Positions 27,729 through 35,919 of a stretch of 64,000 nt of DNA are shown here, piece by piece (within the stretch, counting starts at the first letter, position 1; every line of letters starts with the position of its first letter). Below the pieces are notes generated by a model, which worked only from the letters and a program-made list of their open reading frames with translations, did no database searches and had not been told where the DNA came from. The translations under genes and the position numbers were made by a program. The DNA is from Gammaproteobacteria bacterium (GTDB lineage: Bacteria; Pseudomonadota; Gammaproteobacteria; Xanthomonadales; Wenzhouxiangellaceae). The DNA is taken from contig JAHJQV010000033.1 in assembly GCA_018819105.1 (NCBI GenBank), positions 1 through 64,000 of the forward strand, written 5' to 3'.

Positions 27729-28721
27729 TCAGTAAGCCTGCTCACGCCATGCCAGCGACGCGGTCTCCGCAGCCGGTGCGCGTCCAAGCACGAAGCGATC
27801 CAGCAGCGGGGTGACTTCGGCAAGCACATCCTGTAGCGGCTCCGGCTCCTCAGCGGTCAGCTTTTCTGCCAGCGCGAAGAGCGCTTCGTACAGCTTCTCG
27901 CCTTCGACTTCGGCAGCCAGTTGCACGCTGTCTCGCTCGGCCAGCAGCTGATCCCAATATTCGCGCACGCGCTGCCAAAGCGCTGCCGTCTGCCGCCAGT
28001 AAGCATGCCCGGCGCTGAAATCATGATCCTCGATACGGGTGTATTTGTTGACACCGATTTCATGCGCGATGTAGGGCATGCCGGGGCTGTCGAGATCCAG
28101 CTTGCTGTTGTCCTGTTCGTGCACCCAGCCGTCCGGTGTGATGACGTGACGATTGGTGGCGACCATGACATGGTAGTCATCGCGCTTGGTGTATTCCCGC
28201 CGTGGCAACGGCCGCCAGCTGCGGTTTGAGGTCCAGGCGGCAAAGCTGCCATCATGCTGCCAACGTCCGACCCCGGAGTAACGCGGGCTGTCGTCCACCT
28301 GCCACACGGTCTGGCTCCAGGCAGCTTCGGCGTCCTCGGCTGCGACCGGCAGCTGTACCCAGCGCCGCTCGCCATTGAAGGTGAGCAGTTCCTTTGGCTG
28401 GTACTGCCAGTCCTGACGCCAGTGCTTGACCACAACCGGCTGCTCGTCATCGTCTGACATCACCAGGATATGCTGCAGGGAAATGAAATCGCCGCGATCC
28501 TCAATGACTTCAACGTACTCGGTCGCTTCGGCATGGTATGGCTCGGTCAACTGGTAACCAGGGCGCAGTGCCACCGTCTCACGAAAGTCGAAATCGACAT
28601 GGTATTCGCCGGTCATGGCGAGGATGGCAGCGCGGTCACGGGCCAGACTGCCGGTATCAAAAGCGCTGACGTTGAAGGCCAGCAGGGCAAACATGGGCAA
28701 GCTCAGAAAACAGTGTTTCAT
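27729..28721 (-). CDS. DUF6607 family secreted protein
   Basis: A 330-residue protein with a signal peptide (first 20 residues, ending VSA). I recognise the DUF6607 pattern: GEYHVDFDFRETVALRPGY, HWRQDWQYQP, a tryptophan-rich WTSNRSWRPLPRREYTKR, and TPDGWVHEQDN. Function is not known; members often sit beside heme-uptake genes. Here it is the last gene of a receptor-hemP operon, with a strong GAGGAG ribosome site seven bases upstream of the ATG. A periplasmic role in heme or iron handling is a guess from context. Confidence 0.75.
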   Translation of the reverse strand: MKHCFLSLPMFALLAFNVSAFDTGSLARDRAAILAMTGEYHVDFDFRETVALRPGYQLTEPYHAEATEYVEVIEDRGDFISLQHILVMSDDDEQPVVVKHWRQDWQYQPKELLTFNGERRWVQLPVAAEDAEAAWSQTVWQVDDSPRYSGVGRWQHDGSFAAWTSNRSWRPLPRREYTKRDDYHVMVATNRHVITPDGWVHEQDNSKLDLDSPGMPYIAHEIGVNKYTRIEDHDFSAGHAYWRQTAALWQRVREYWDQLLAERDSVQLAAEVEGEKLYEALFALAEKLTAEEPEPLQDVLAEVTPLLDRFVLGRAPAAETASLAWREQAY

Positions 28722-28775
28722 GGGTTGACTCCTCAGTGGTTATGGCTGTTGTTGATGGGTATTTATGATGAATTG

Positions 28776-29012
28776 TTACTCTTCATGTCCGGTCAGAATC
28801 AGCTTGCCGCGCCGGGTCTGGCGCAGCAGATAGCGCTTGTCGCCATGTCTGATCAGCATGCGTTTGCGTGTGCCCAGCAGCAGGTTGCTGTCGATCTGTG
28901 GCAGACCGGGATTGCTGAAGTCCGCCTAGGACGTGTTCTGAGACACGTTGTGAGACGCGTTGTGGCCGGCATGCCCGGACAAGGAAAGCGTGTTGGATTT
29001 GGCTGTGGTCAT
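28776..29012 (-). pseudogene. hemP: HemP-family heme uptake protein with in-frame amber codon
   Basis: An ATG two bases after the receptor stop opens a 78-codon frame. Codon 29 is TAG (28926-28928). The part after it, IDSNLLLGTRKRMLIRHGDK then RYLLRQTRRGKLILTG, is a complete HemP core. The part before it is a low-complexity leader with three 12-base repeats (H-N-x-S). Without read-through the core would need reinitiation, with the only ATG after the stop deep inside the core (27 residues left). It could be a recent nonsense mutation, a sequencing error or suppressed translation. Confidence 0.7.
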
Positions 29013-29014
29013 GA

Positions 29015-31234
29015 TCAGAATCCTGCAAAGGTTCGGGCCAGGGACAGGCGAAAGCTGCGTCCTGGCTGATTGATGCCGTTGGGGTGGATGCGAAAGTTTT
29101 TGTCCAGCAGATTGTCGACATTGAAACGCATTTCAAAGCCGCGCAACAGGCCGCTGGTCGGGGTCCAGCTGGTGAACAGGTCCAGCTTGCCGTAACCCGC
29201 CGTGACGATGGCATCGTCGGGTACGTTGTCGCGGTCTGAGGCCACGATCCACTCACCGCCCAGGGTCAGGCGGCGATCCAGCAGCCGCACACCGGCACGC
29301 AGGCTGGCCTGATCCGGTGGCGTGCTGGCCAGGCGATCGTCACCATTACGCTGTCTGGCATCCAGCAGCGACAGACTGAGTGCCGCGAACATGCGGCCGC
29401 TGTCATATCGCATTTCGGTTTCGATGCCGCGAAAACGGGCGTCGATGTTGCGGTTGGAGGTAATGCCGGGAAACACCAGCGTCTGGGTGAACGGGTCAAA
29501 TGCCGGCTCGCCGCTGATGAACACTACAAATTGATCGACAAAATCGTCCACATCGCTGTGGAAAGCGGTGAATTCTATGCTGAATTCATCGCTACGGGTG
29601 AACAGACCCTGGTAGCGGTAACGTGCGCCCAGTTGCACCTGCTCGGCCGACTCAGGCTGCAGATCAGGTGTGGGCACGAACTCATTGACCACCACCTGCC
29701 CCGGTGCCAGCGGCACCACGAAGTGCACCCCATCGGCAAACAGCTCGGTCAGGCTGGGGGCACGAAAAGCCTGTGCGTACTCGCTCCAGAAGTACCAGTT
29801 GCGACTGGCTTCGAAACCCAGAGCCACTTTCGGAGTCACTTTGTTGTCATTGCGGTTGGCGGTGAAATTGTCAGCCTTGTAATCGAAGCTGTCGTAGCGC
29901 AGCCCCGGGATCAGGCTGAGTTTGCTGGTCAACTGCAGCTCGGCCTGCAGGTAGGCGGCACGGTAATCCACGCTGGCATCGGGAAACTGCAGCCGCGCGT
30001 CACCATCTCGGGTGCCGCGCTGCTTGTCCTGATAGAACTCCACGCCCCAGGTCAACGCCACTGGCGCGTAAAGCCCCAGGTCAAAGCGTGTGGTGTTGAA
30101 CAGCTCGATGCCTTCGGTGACGAAGTCGGAACTGTCAAAACGGTTGTCGGCGAGCCGGAACTCATTGACATCGATTTCATTGCGATAGGCCACCGCCTGC
30201 AGATCCAGCCAGTCGTTATCCGCTGGGTTCCACTGATAACGCAAGCGATGGTTGCGACGTTCGGTGTCGCGATCCACCAGGTTGGTGGCGGTGGCAGCTT
30301 CGTTGGCGTTGGGCGGATTCAGTCCCTCGTTGTCAAACAGCTCAAAAGCATACTCCAGGCGCTGATCAGTACCTGGCTGCCAGCCCAGCTTGATGAATCC
30401 GTTGGTCAACTCATCCTGACTGGCAAGAATCGGATTGTTGTCGCCATCCTGCAGATCCTCGCCGACATCGCGGTAAACGAAGCTGCCGATGAAATCGAGT
30501 TCGCCATATTGCGCAAACAGCGTATTGAAGCTGCCGAATTCCTCACCATTGCTCTGGTAGGCCAGCTTGAACCGGGCACCGAAGCCGTCCTGGTCGGCGG
30601 TGAAGTCGCGACCGCTTTTGGTCTGGATGTCGAACACCCCGCCCAGTGCCCCACTGCCGTAAGCCGCCGATGCCGCACCGCGCTGCACTTCGATGGATTT
30701 GAGCAGATCCGGATCCAGCAGAAAGCGTCCGCGATGCGCCTGATTGAAGCTTTGTCGGGTACCGTCGATGCGGATCACCACCTGCTCGTCCTGAAAGCCG
30801 CGAATCGCCGGCTCCTCGGCAATGCGTCTGGGGCCACCCTGGACGACGATGCCGGGCAGCGTTTCGAACAGATCGTTGTAGCCGTAGGGCTGAATTTCGT
30901 CGATGTCGGCCGCATCCAGTCTGGAGACCGCCGCCGGGGTGGTGAACAGTTCACGTTCGGTGCGGGTGGCGACCACGGTCATGGTGTCCAGTCGCACCTG
31001 TTGCAGACCTGAAAGCGTTGGCGTACGTTGTTCGACCTGTGCTGGTGCCTGCTCATCGCTGTCCGCGCCAGTCTCCGCCTGCGGATTTGTCATCGGATTT
31101 GCCTGTGTCACTGCCTGCGTCTGGGCCGTCAGCACCTTGTGCAACGACGAACCCTCTGTTGCGCAAACAGCACCAGTGCACAGCAGCAGGCCGACCAGCA
31201 GCATGGCCTGACGCTGCCGCGTGAGTCCTGCCAT
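29015..31234 (-). CDS. TonB-dependent receptor, heme/hemoglobin type
   Basis: A 739-residue outer-membrane beta-barrel receptor. The chosen ATG at 31234 gives a good signal peptide (MLLVGLLLCTGAVCA). The plug domain shows RLDTMTVVATRTERELF and YNDLFETLPGIVVQGG, then RGFQDEQVVIRIDGTRQSFN and YGSGALGGVFDIQTKS. The barrel ends in RSFRLSLARTFAGF with a terminal Phe. The plug resembles hemoglobin/transferrin/lactoferrin receptors, and hemP directly downstream supports heme as ligand. The frame opens at 31384, but those extra residues are not a signal peptide. Expression is probably Fur-controlled from 31808-31836. Confidence 0.85.
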   Translation of the reverse strand: MAGLTRQRQAMLLVGLLLCTGAVCATEGSSLHKVLTAQTQAVTQANPMTNPQAETGADSDEQAPAQVEQRTPTLSGLQQVRLDTMTVVATRTERELFTTPAAVSRLDAADIDEIQPYGYNDLFETLPGIVVQGGPRRIAEEPAIRGFQDEQVVIRIDGTRQSFNQAHRGRFLLDPDLLKSIEVQRGAASAAYGSGALGGVFDIQTKSGRDFTADQDGFGARFKLAYQSNGEEFGSFNTLFAQYGELDFIGSFVYRDVGEDLQDGDNNPILASQDELTNGFIKLGWQPGTDQRLEYAFELFDNEGLNPPNANEAATATNLVDRDTERRNHRLRYQWNPADNDWLDLQAVAYRNEIDVNEFRLADNRFDSSDFVTEGIELFNTTRFDLGLYAPVALTWGVEFYQDKQRGTRDGDARLQFPDASVDYRAAYLQAELQLTSKLSLIPGLRYDSFDYKADNFTANRNDNKVTPKVALGFEASRNWYFWSEYAQAFRAPSLTELFADGVHFVVPLAPGQVVVNEFVPTPDLQPESAEQVQLGARYRYQGLFTRSDEFSIEFTAFHSDVDDFVDQFVVFISGEPAFDPFTQTLVFPGITSNRNIDARFRGIETEMRYDSGRMFAALSLSLLDARQRNGDDRLASTPPDQASLRAGVRLLDRRLTLGGEWIVASDRDNVPDDAIVTAGYGKLDLFTSWTPTSGLLRGFEMRFNVDNLLDKNFRIHPNGINQPGRSFRLSLARTFAGF

Positions 31235-31395
31235 GTCTTGTCGACACGGCTGCTCGTGCCGGGGCAAGCCGTTCCCGGCGCCTGCGCCGGTATGAAAATG
31301 GACTGGCCTGTGGCCTGCAGGTTGCATCCATGGGCAAAGATGTACAACGGTCTTGGTGCATGACATACCAATGGTTCCTTTCATCCAACAGGTTA

Positions 31396-31736
31396 AAGGA
31401 ACCTCTGTATAACTCTGCGCGCAGCGCGTTTTGCTCGGAAAAGCCGCAGATTGTGTGCGGCGGCCCGAGTGACAGTAGCCTTAGCTACGGCCTCGGGGTG
31501 CCGTGCGCGAGCTGCGGTTTTTCCGGCGAAACCCTTTCGGGACGGACCCCGGATCAAGTCTGGGGCAGGCTCTTTACGGAGTTTCCGTCTCTTCCAGGTG
31601 CGCTCATATGGCCAACAAATTTAACCGCGGCCAAACCACAATTGCCCGAGTCAGGTCTGAACGTCTCGCTAAGCATTTCCCGAACTCCGATCCGGGGACA
31701 CCGTCGCGCACGTGCAGAGCTATACAGAGGTTCCTT
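31396..31736. mobile_element. MITE-like inverted-repeat element, family G (341 bp)
   Basis: The 23-base ends match in inverted orientation at 22 positions: AAGGAACCTCTGTATAACTC at the left (31396) and the complementary GAGCTATACAGAGGTTCCTT at the right (ending 31736). Inside, CGGAAAAGCCGCAG (31436-31449) pairs with CTGCGGTTTTTCCG (31512-31525), and CCCCGGATCAAGTCTGGGG lies near 31543-31561, akin to the hairpin of the CTAG-bounded family. There is no transposase. A further GGTTCCTT copy at 31373-31380 could pair with the left end. Confidence 0.7.
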
Positions 31737-31807
31737 ACATAAACCTGCCTGGCTGACGGGGCTACCGTTGGCTTGGCAGAACGTGGCGTTTGCTCAATCG
31801 TGCGGAC

Positions 31808-31836
31808 ATCTTAATACGGATGAGAATGATTATCAA
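31808..31836 (-). promoter_or_regulatory. Promoter of the heme receptor operon
   Basis: On the minus strand, TTGATA (31831-31836), 17 bases, TAAGAT (31808-31813). It points at the receptor gene whose ATG is about 570 bases downstream, with the family G element in between. A terminator of the upstream receptor gene lies just behind it. Confidence 0.6.
31821..31835. promoter_or_regulatory. Fur-box-like operator
   Basis: TGAGAATGATTATCA matches the 7-1-7 Fur pattern TGATAATnATTATCA at 13 of 14 defined positions and covers the -35 box and spacer of the promoter at 31808-31836. This predicts repression by Fur with iron. Confidence 0.75.
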
Positions 31837-31898
31837 GTGTATTTGAAAAAAGCGAGCAGTCCTGTCTCTGGCGAGGAAATATAAGTCAGTGATTGCCA

Positions 31899-31926
31899 AT
31901 AAAAAAGGCAGCCCGCAGGCTGCCTG
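31899..31926 (-). terminator. Rho-independent terminator after the second TonB receptor gene
   Basis: On the minus strand AGGCAGCC-TGCG-GGCTGCCT is followed by TTTTTTATT. It lies about 50 bases after the stop of the receptor gene at 31977-34460. Confidence 0.85.
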
Positions 31927-31976
31927 GTAAAGATAAAAGTGGGCAATCGCGCCGTCAGACACGACTGCGCATTGCC

Positions 31977-34460
31977 TCAGAAGTTGAAAAAGCGTCGTGC
32001 GGTCAGCCCAAACGTGCGTGCCTGGGCAACCAGAAAGCCGACCCGGGCCAATCGTCCGCGTTCCTGATCCAGTGCCAGTTTGGCGTTTTCATCCCAGATG
32101 TTGTTGGCAAACAGGGCGAACTCCCAGGCCGTGTTGCGAATGCCGGCACGGGCATTGCCCAACTGATAGGCGGGCAACTTGGGATCGAACTCAAACGTGG
32201 CCTGATCGACATTGCCGATGTTGTTGGGCAGACCGGTGGCGATATCGACCACACCGAAGCCTTCGGCCTGATCACCGATCTGGGTGAAGCGGGAGCCAAC
32301 ATGCTGCACACTGGTGTTGACGAAGCCTTCCCAGCCGTTGCCGATGCTCCAGTTGAAATTGGCGGCGGCATTCAGTTCAAAGCGAGGCGTGGTGGGCAAC
32401 CGGTTGCCACGCTCGATGGCCTCGACCACGGACTCGCTGCCATCGGCGCCGACCGAAGTGATGGTGGAACGCAGCTCGGCATCCACCACGGTACCGGCCA
32501 GGCTCAGGTTGATGTTGCGGGTTGGCTGCAGGGCAAATTCGAAATCCACCCCCCGCACCCGCGAATTGGGCACATTGAAGATGATGCGCGACGAACAGGT
32601 GCCGGCGGTCAGGGTCGCCTGCAGGTCGTCGATGTCCATCCAGTAGGCTGCCACGTTAAAGCTGCCACGACCGCCGAAAAAGGTCGATTTGGCACCCACC
32701 TCATAGTTCCACAGTTCCTCGTCGTCAAACGATGGCCGTCCGCCGAAGGTCTCCAGATCCTGCGGTGTGCACAGCGGCGCGTTCAGCGGATCATTGATGC
32801 CGCCGAGACGAAAACCCTTGGACACCTGGGCGTTCAGGTTCAGCGTCTCGGTGGCGGCAAAGTTGACCATGAAGCGCGGCGAGAAGCCGTCCGAACTGGT
32901 TTCGCCGGGCTGGGCAATGGTCTGGTCGGCAAAAATGCCGTCGAAATTCAGCTCACGGGTTTCATCGAAATCGAAATAGCGTCCGCCGGCGGTGATGTCG
33001 AGCCGATCGGTGAGCGCATAGGTCAATTCGGCAAACAGCGCAATCTGTTCAAAATCATAGGGAATGCGCGAGAAAAACAGCACATCGCGAGGATTCAGCA
33101 CACCCTCGGTGGGAATGCCGGACAAATCCTCGAATCCGCGCACCAGCAGATCCTGCGAGTAATCGCGCTGGATGTCGCTGTAGAAGGCACCACCAACCCA
33201 GCGCAAGCGCGCTTCCGGATCACTGGCAAGACGGATTTCCTGGGTGAACACTTCGATGTCGGTGGCATCGATCAGCGGTGCATCCAGGGTGAAAATCTCC
33301 TCGCCCAGACCAATTGAGCCGCCGGTGATGCTGCCGGTCAGCGCGGTGGCATCACGCACCTGGACAATTTCACGGTCGGTGTAGGAACTGATCGAGGTCA
33401 GCGTAACGTTGTTGTCGAACTGGTATTCGACATTCAGATCGAGCAGCAGAAACTCGTCGTCAAACTCTTCCTGCAACTGGGTGAACTGCTCACGCTCGCC
33501 AAGGAACACCCGCGGCCGCGTGGTGGTGAATGGGTTGGCGAGAATGTTGAACGCGTCCTGCCGGTTGAAGCCGTCGGCTGTGACCTGCTGGAACACCAGA
33601 CGCGGAGTGACGACAAGACCTTCGCTCGGCTCAATGCGGAAGGCGGCACGGGCACCATAGCGTTCGCCATCGTTGACGTCCTGATTGATGCTGCCATCGG
33701 GCTGGATGGCATCGATAAAACCACCGCGACGGGTGAAATACGGCGTCATGCGAAAAGCAGCCTTGTCGCCAATGGGCACATTGAGTATGCCCTTGAAGCT
33801 ACCGCCAAGATCGTCATCGCCGGCCAGGTTGCCTTCCACTGCCACCTCGCCCTCGCGCAGCCCCAACTGCGGCTGGGTGGTGATGTAGCGCACGGTTCCC
33901 GAGAGTGAACCGGACCCGAACAGGGTGCCCTGCGGGCCGCGCAGGACTTCCACCCGGTCAATGTCGATCAGTTCCAGATCGGGGGTAAACAGCGACAAGG
34001 AGATCACCGACTCATCCAGATAGATGCCTACCTGCTCCTTGACGCCGGGCTGATCACGTACGATCTGGCCAGCCGAAACACCACGCATGGTCACCTGGCT
34101 CTGGCCCGGACCGAGGTCCTGAATGGAGAATCCGGCGACATTGCGGGCAATGTCCTCGATGTTGTTGGCACCCAGACGAATCAGTTCCTCACCGGTTTTC
34201 GCCGCCACCGAAAAGGGAATGTCCTGAATGTCGTCGCTGCGTTTCTGCGAGGTCACCATGACCCGCTCCAGCGCCACCGATTCATCCTCCTGCTGTGCTG
34301 CCTGAGCTTCGCTGTCGTCCGTTTCGGACTGCTGCGCCATGACAGGCTGCAGCAGCAATATCGCCAGCAGCAACAACAGCCCGTAACGAAGTACGCTGTC
34401 TGCAGTCTGTGCGCGGCCGGACCGGCATATGAAAACCCTGTTGTCAGTGACGTTGTTCAT
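31977..34460 (-). CDS. TonB-dependent receptor
   Basis: An 827-residue outer-membrane receptor. The signal peptide spans about residues 25-42 (LLLLLAILLLQPVMAQ) after a basic N-terminal stretch. The plug has ALERVMVTSQKRSDDIQDIP (a TonB-box-like region), VAGFSIQDLGPGQSQVTMRG and VEVLRGPQGTLFGSGSLSG. The barrel ends in GLTARRFFNF with a terminal Phe. GAGGA precedes the ATG. The plug is of the broad FecA/CirA-like class often used for xenosiderophores, vitamins or plant sugars; the ligand is not predictable. It is a single-gene unit with its own promoter and terminator, upstream of the heme operon. Confidence 0.88.
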   Translation of the reverse strand: MNNVTDNRVFICRSGRAQTADSVLRYGLLLLLAILLLQPVMAQQSETDDSEAQAAQQEDESVALERVMVTSQKRSDDIQDIPFSVAAKTGEELIRLGANNIEDIARNVAGFSIQDLGPGQSQVTMRGVSAGQIVRDQPGVKEQVGIYLDESVISLSLFTPDLELIDIDRVEVLRGPQGTLFGSGSLSGTVRYITTQPQLGLREGEVAVEGNLAGDDDLGGSFKGILNVPIGDKAAFRMTPYFTRRGGFIDAIQPDGSINQDVNDGERYGARAAFRIEPSEGLVVTPRLVFQQVTADGFNRQDAFNILANPFTTTRPRVFLGEREQFTQLQEEFDDEFLLLDLNVEYQFDNNVTLTSISSYTDREIVQVRDATALTGSITGGSIGLGEEIFTLDAPLIDATDIEVFTQEIRLASDPEARLRWVGGAFYSDIQRDYSQDLLVRGFEDLSGIPTEGVLNPRDVLFFSRIPYDFEQIALFAELTYALTDRLDITAGGRYFDFDETRELNFDGIFADQTIAQPGETSSDGFSPRFMVNFAATETLNLNAQVSKGFRLGGINDPLNAPLCTPQDLETFGGRPSFDDEELWNYEVGAKSTFFGGRGSFNVAAYWMDIDDLQATLTAGTCSSRIIFNVPNSRVRGVDFEFALQPTRNINLSLAGTVVDAELRSTITSVGADGSESVVEAIERGNRLPTTPRFELNAAANFNWSIGNGWEGFVNTSVQHVGSRFTQIGDQAEGFGVVDIATGLPNNIGNVDQATFEFDPKLPAYQLGNARAGIRNTAWEFALFANNIWDENAKLALDQERGRLARVGFLVAQARTFGLTARRFFNF

Positions 34461-34552
34461 GTTTTTGTCCTCAGTTCATGCAACCCGTTATAGCCATCCT
34501 TTGCCTGCGGGCAACCGCAGCATGTCACCGCCTGAGGCGATGCAATCAGGAT

Positions 34553-34581
34553 TATTTAACAGAATCTGAACGTTTTGGCAA
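34553..34581 (-). promoter_or_regulatory. Probable promoter of the second TonB receptor gene
   Basis: On the minus strand TTGCCA (34576-34581), 17 bases, TAAATA (34553-34558), in an unusually A+T-rich stretch. It gives a leader of about 85 bases. Confidence 0.45.
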
Positions 34582-34602
34582 CAAAAACTTTATCAGCGTT
34601 TG

Positions 34603-35919
34603 TCAAGACCTTGCCGATGAATCACTGGAAAAACGCGACAGCGCGTAGTGGGCAGGCAGCGGCTGTTCTTGCAACAGGGCCTGTGCCACCAGCTCGCCCA
34701 GCGCTGGCGCATGCTTGAATGCATGGCCGTTGCCAGCGCCGAGCAGGACCACGTTGCCGGCCTGTGGGTGTCGATCGACGATGAAGTCGCCATCGGGGGT
34801 ATTGCTGTACTGACACACTCTCGATTCCAGCAATGGGGCCTGATCCAGGCCGGGAAAACGCTGTGCCAGATAGGTCTGCGCCCTGGCCAGCCCTGCCTCG
34901 CTCAGGCGGCGATCATCATGTTCGGCATCGAACACGCCACCACGGCTGTCATCGGCCAGTTTGAAGCCGCGCCGCTCACTACCGGGGATGCCATACCAGA
35001 TCCGCTCGCCAAAATCTGCCCAGACCGGCAAGCTGGTCTGGTCATGCAGCCCATCGCCGGCGGGGGTGCCGAAATACATCACTTCCTGACGGCTGATGCT
35101 GAGGCGGTGCTGCAGCACATCAGGAAACAACTGCCGCAGCCATGGCCCACAGGCAAACACGATCTGATCAAACTGCGTATTGGCCTGCCCGTCGATCTGC
35201 ACTGCCTGCATTGCGCCGTCACGAATCAGACCTGGCAAGACGCGTGCCCGCTGCGTCTGGCCGCCGGCTCGCCGGAACGCTTCGACCACCGCAGCGCAGG
35301 CACGGCGCGCCAGCAGATAGCCCGATTCAGGTTCCAGCACTGCCTGGACGATTCCGGCATGGTTGATCTGCGGATAGCGTTGCGCCAGTTGCGCTGTGCT
35401 GAGCAGTTCATGTGTCACCCCGACCTGTTGCAGATTGGCGATGGCCTGACGCAGAAAGTCCATGCCCTGGCTTTGTGCCATGAACAGCACACCGGTCTGC
35501 TGCAGCAGGGGTTGCTGCCAGTCGCGTGCAGCCTGCTGCCACAGTTGCAAAGACCTTGCTGCCAGTTGGACATGGTGCAGGGTGGTATAGGCATGGCGGA
35601 TGACCCGCGTTTCACCACCAGAGGAGGAGCGCGGATGCCCTGGATCCCAGGCCTCGAACAGGCTCACCTCGGCACCCTGTCGCTGCAGCTGCAGGGCGGT
35701 CCAGCCGCCCAGTGCACCAGCACCGATCACGGCGATCCGTGGTCTCGTGCGCTGACGATTCAGGCCTGTGCGGGCAGGACCAGAATCCGGGTTGCGGGCG
35801 GCATCCGCATGCCTGTCGTCTAATGCAGGCTTGCTGCTCGGCGAGGCGGCACCCAGGCGCGGCAGGGAAGCCAGCCACGGCAGTGACAACAGCCTGTGCA
35901 GCAGCTGTCGGCGTTTCAC
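34603..35919 (-). CDS. Tat-exported FAD-dependent oxidoreductase, monomeric sarcosine oxidase-like
   Basis: A 438-residue flavoenzyme. The N-terminus MKRRQLLHRLLSLPWLASLP is a twin-arginine-type signal. The FAD Rossmann motif is AVIGAGALGGWTALQL (about residues 63-78), and SSSGGETRVIRHAY follows as in monomeric sarcosine/N-methyltryptophan oxidases. CQYSNTPDGDFIVDRHP contains the cysteine position used for covalent FAD in that group. The start is GTG, overlapping the purK stop by 4 bases. Likely oxidises a secondary or N-methyl amine; the substrate is unknown. Family members are normally cytosolic, so the export signal is unusual. Confidence 0.75.
   Translation of the reverse strand: MKRRQLLHRLLSLPWLASLPRLGAASPSSKPALDDRHADAARNPDSGPARTGLNRQRTRPRIAVIGAGALGGWTALQLQRQGAEVSLFEAWDPGHPRSSSGGETRVIRHAYTTLHHVQLAARSLQLWQQAARDWQQPLLQQTGVLFMAQSQGMDFLRQAIANLQQVGVTHELLSTAQLAQRYPQINHAGIVQAVLEPESGYLLARRACAAVVEAFRRAGGQTQRARVLPGLIRDGAMQAVQIDGQANTQFDQIVFACGPWLRQLFPDVLQHRLSISRQEVMYFGTPAGDGLHDQTSLPVWADFGERIWYGIPGSERRGFKLADDSRGGVFDAEHDDRRLSEAGLARAQTYLAQRFPGLDQAPLLESRVCQYSNTPDGDFIVDRHPQAGNVVLLGAGNGHAFKHAPALGELVAQALLQEQPLPAHYALSRFSSDSSARS

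Noticed and set aside
29531-31012. 493-codon frame antisense to the heme receptor
   Set aside because: The receptor frame has signal peptide, plug and barrel motifs; the antisense frame has none.
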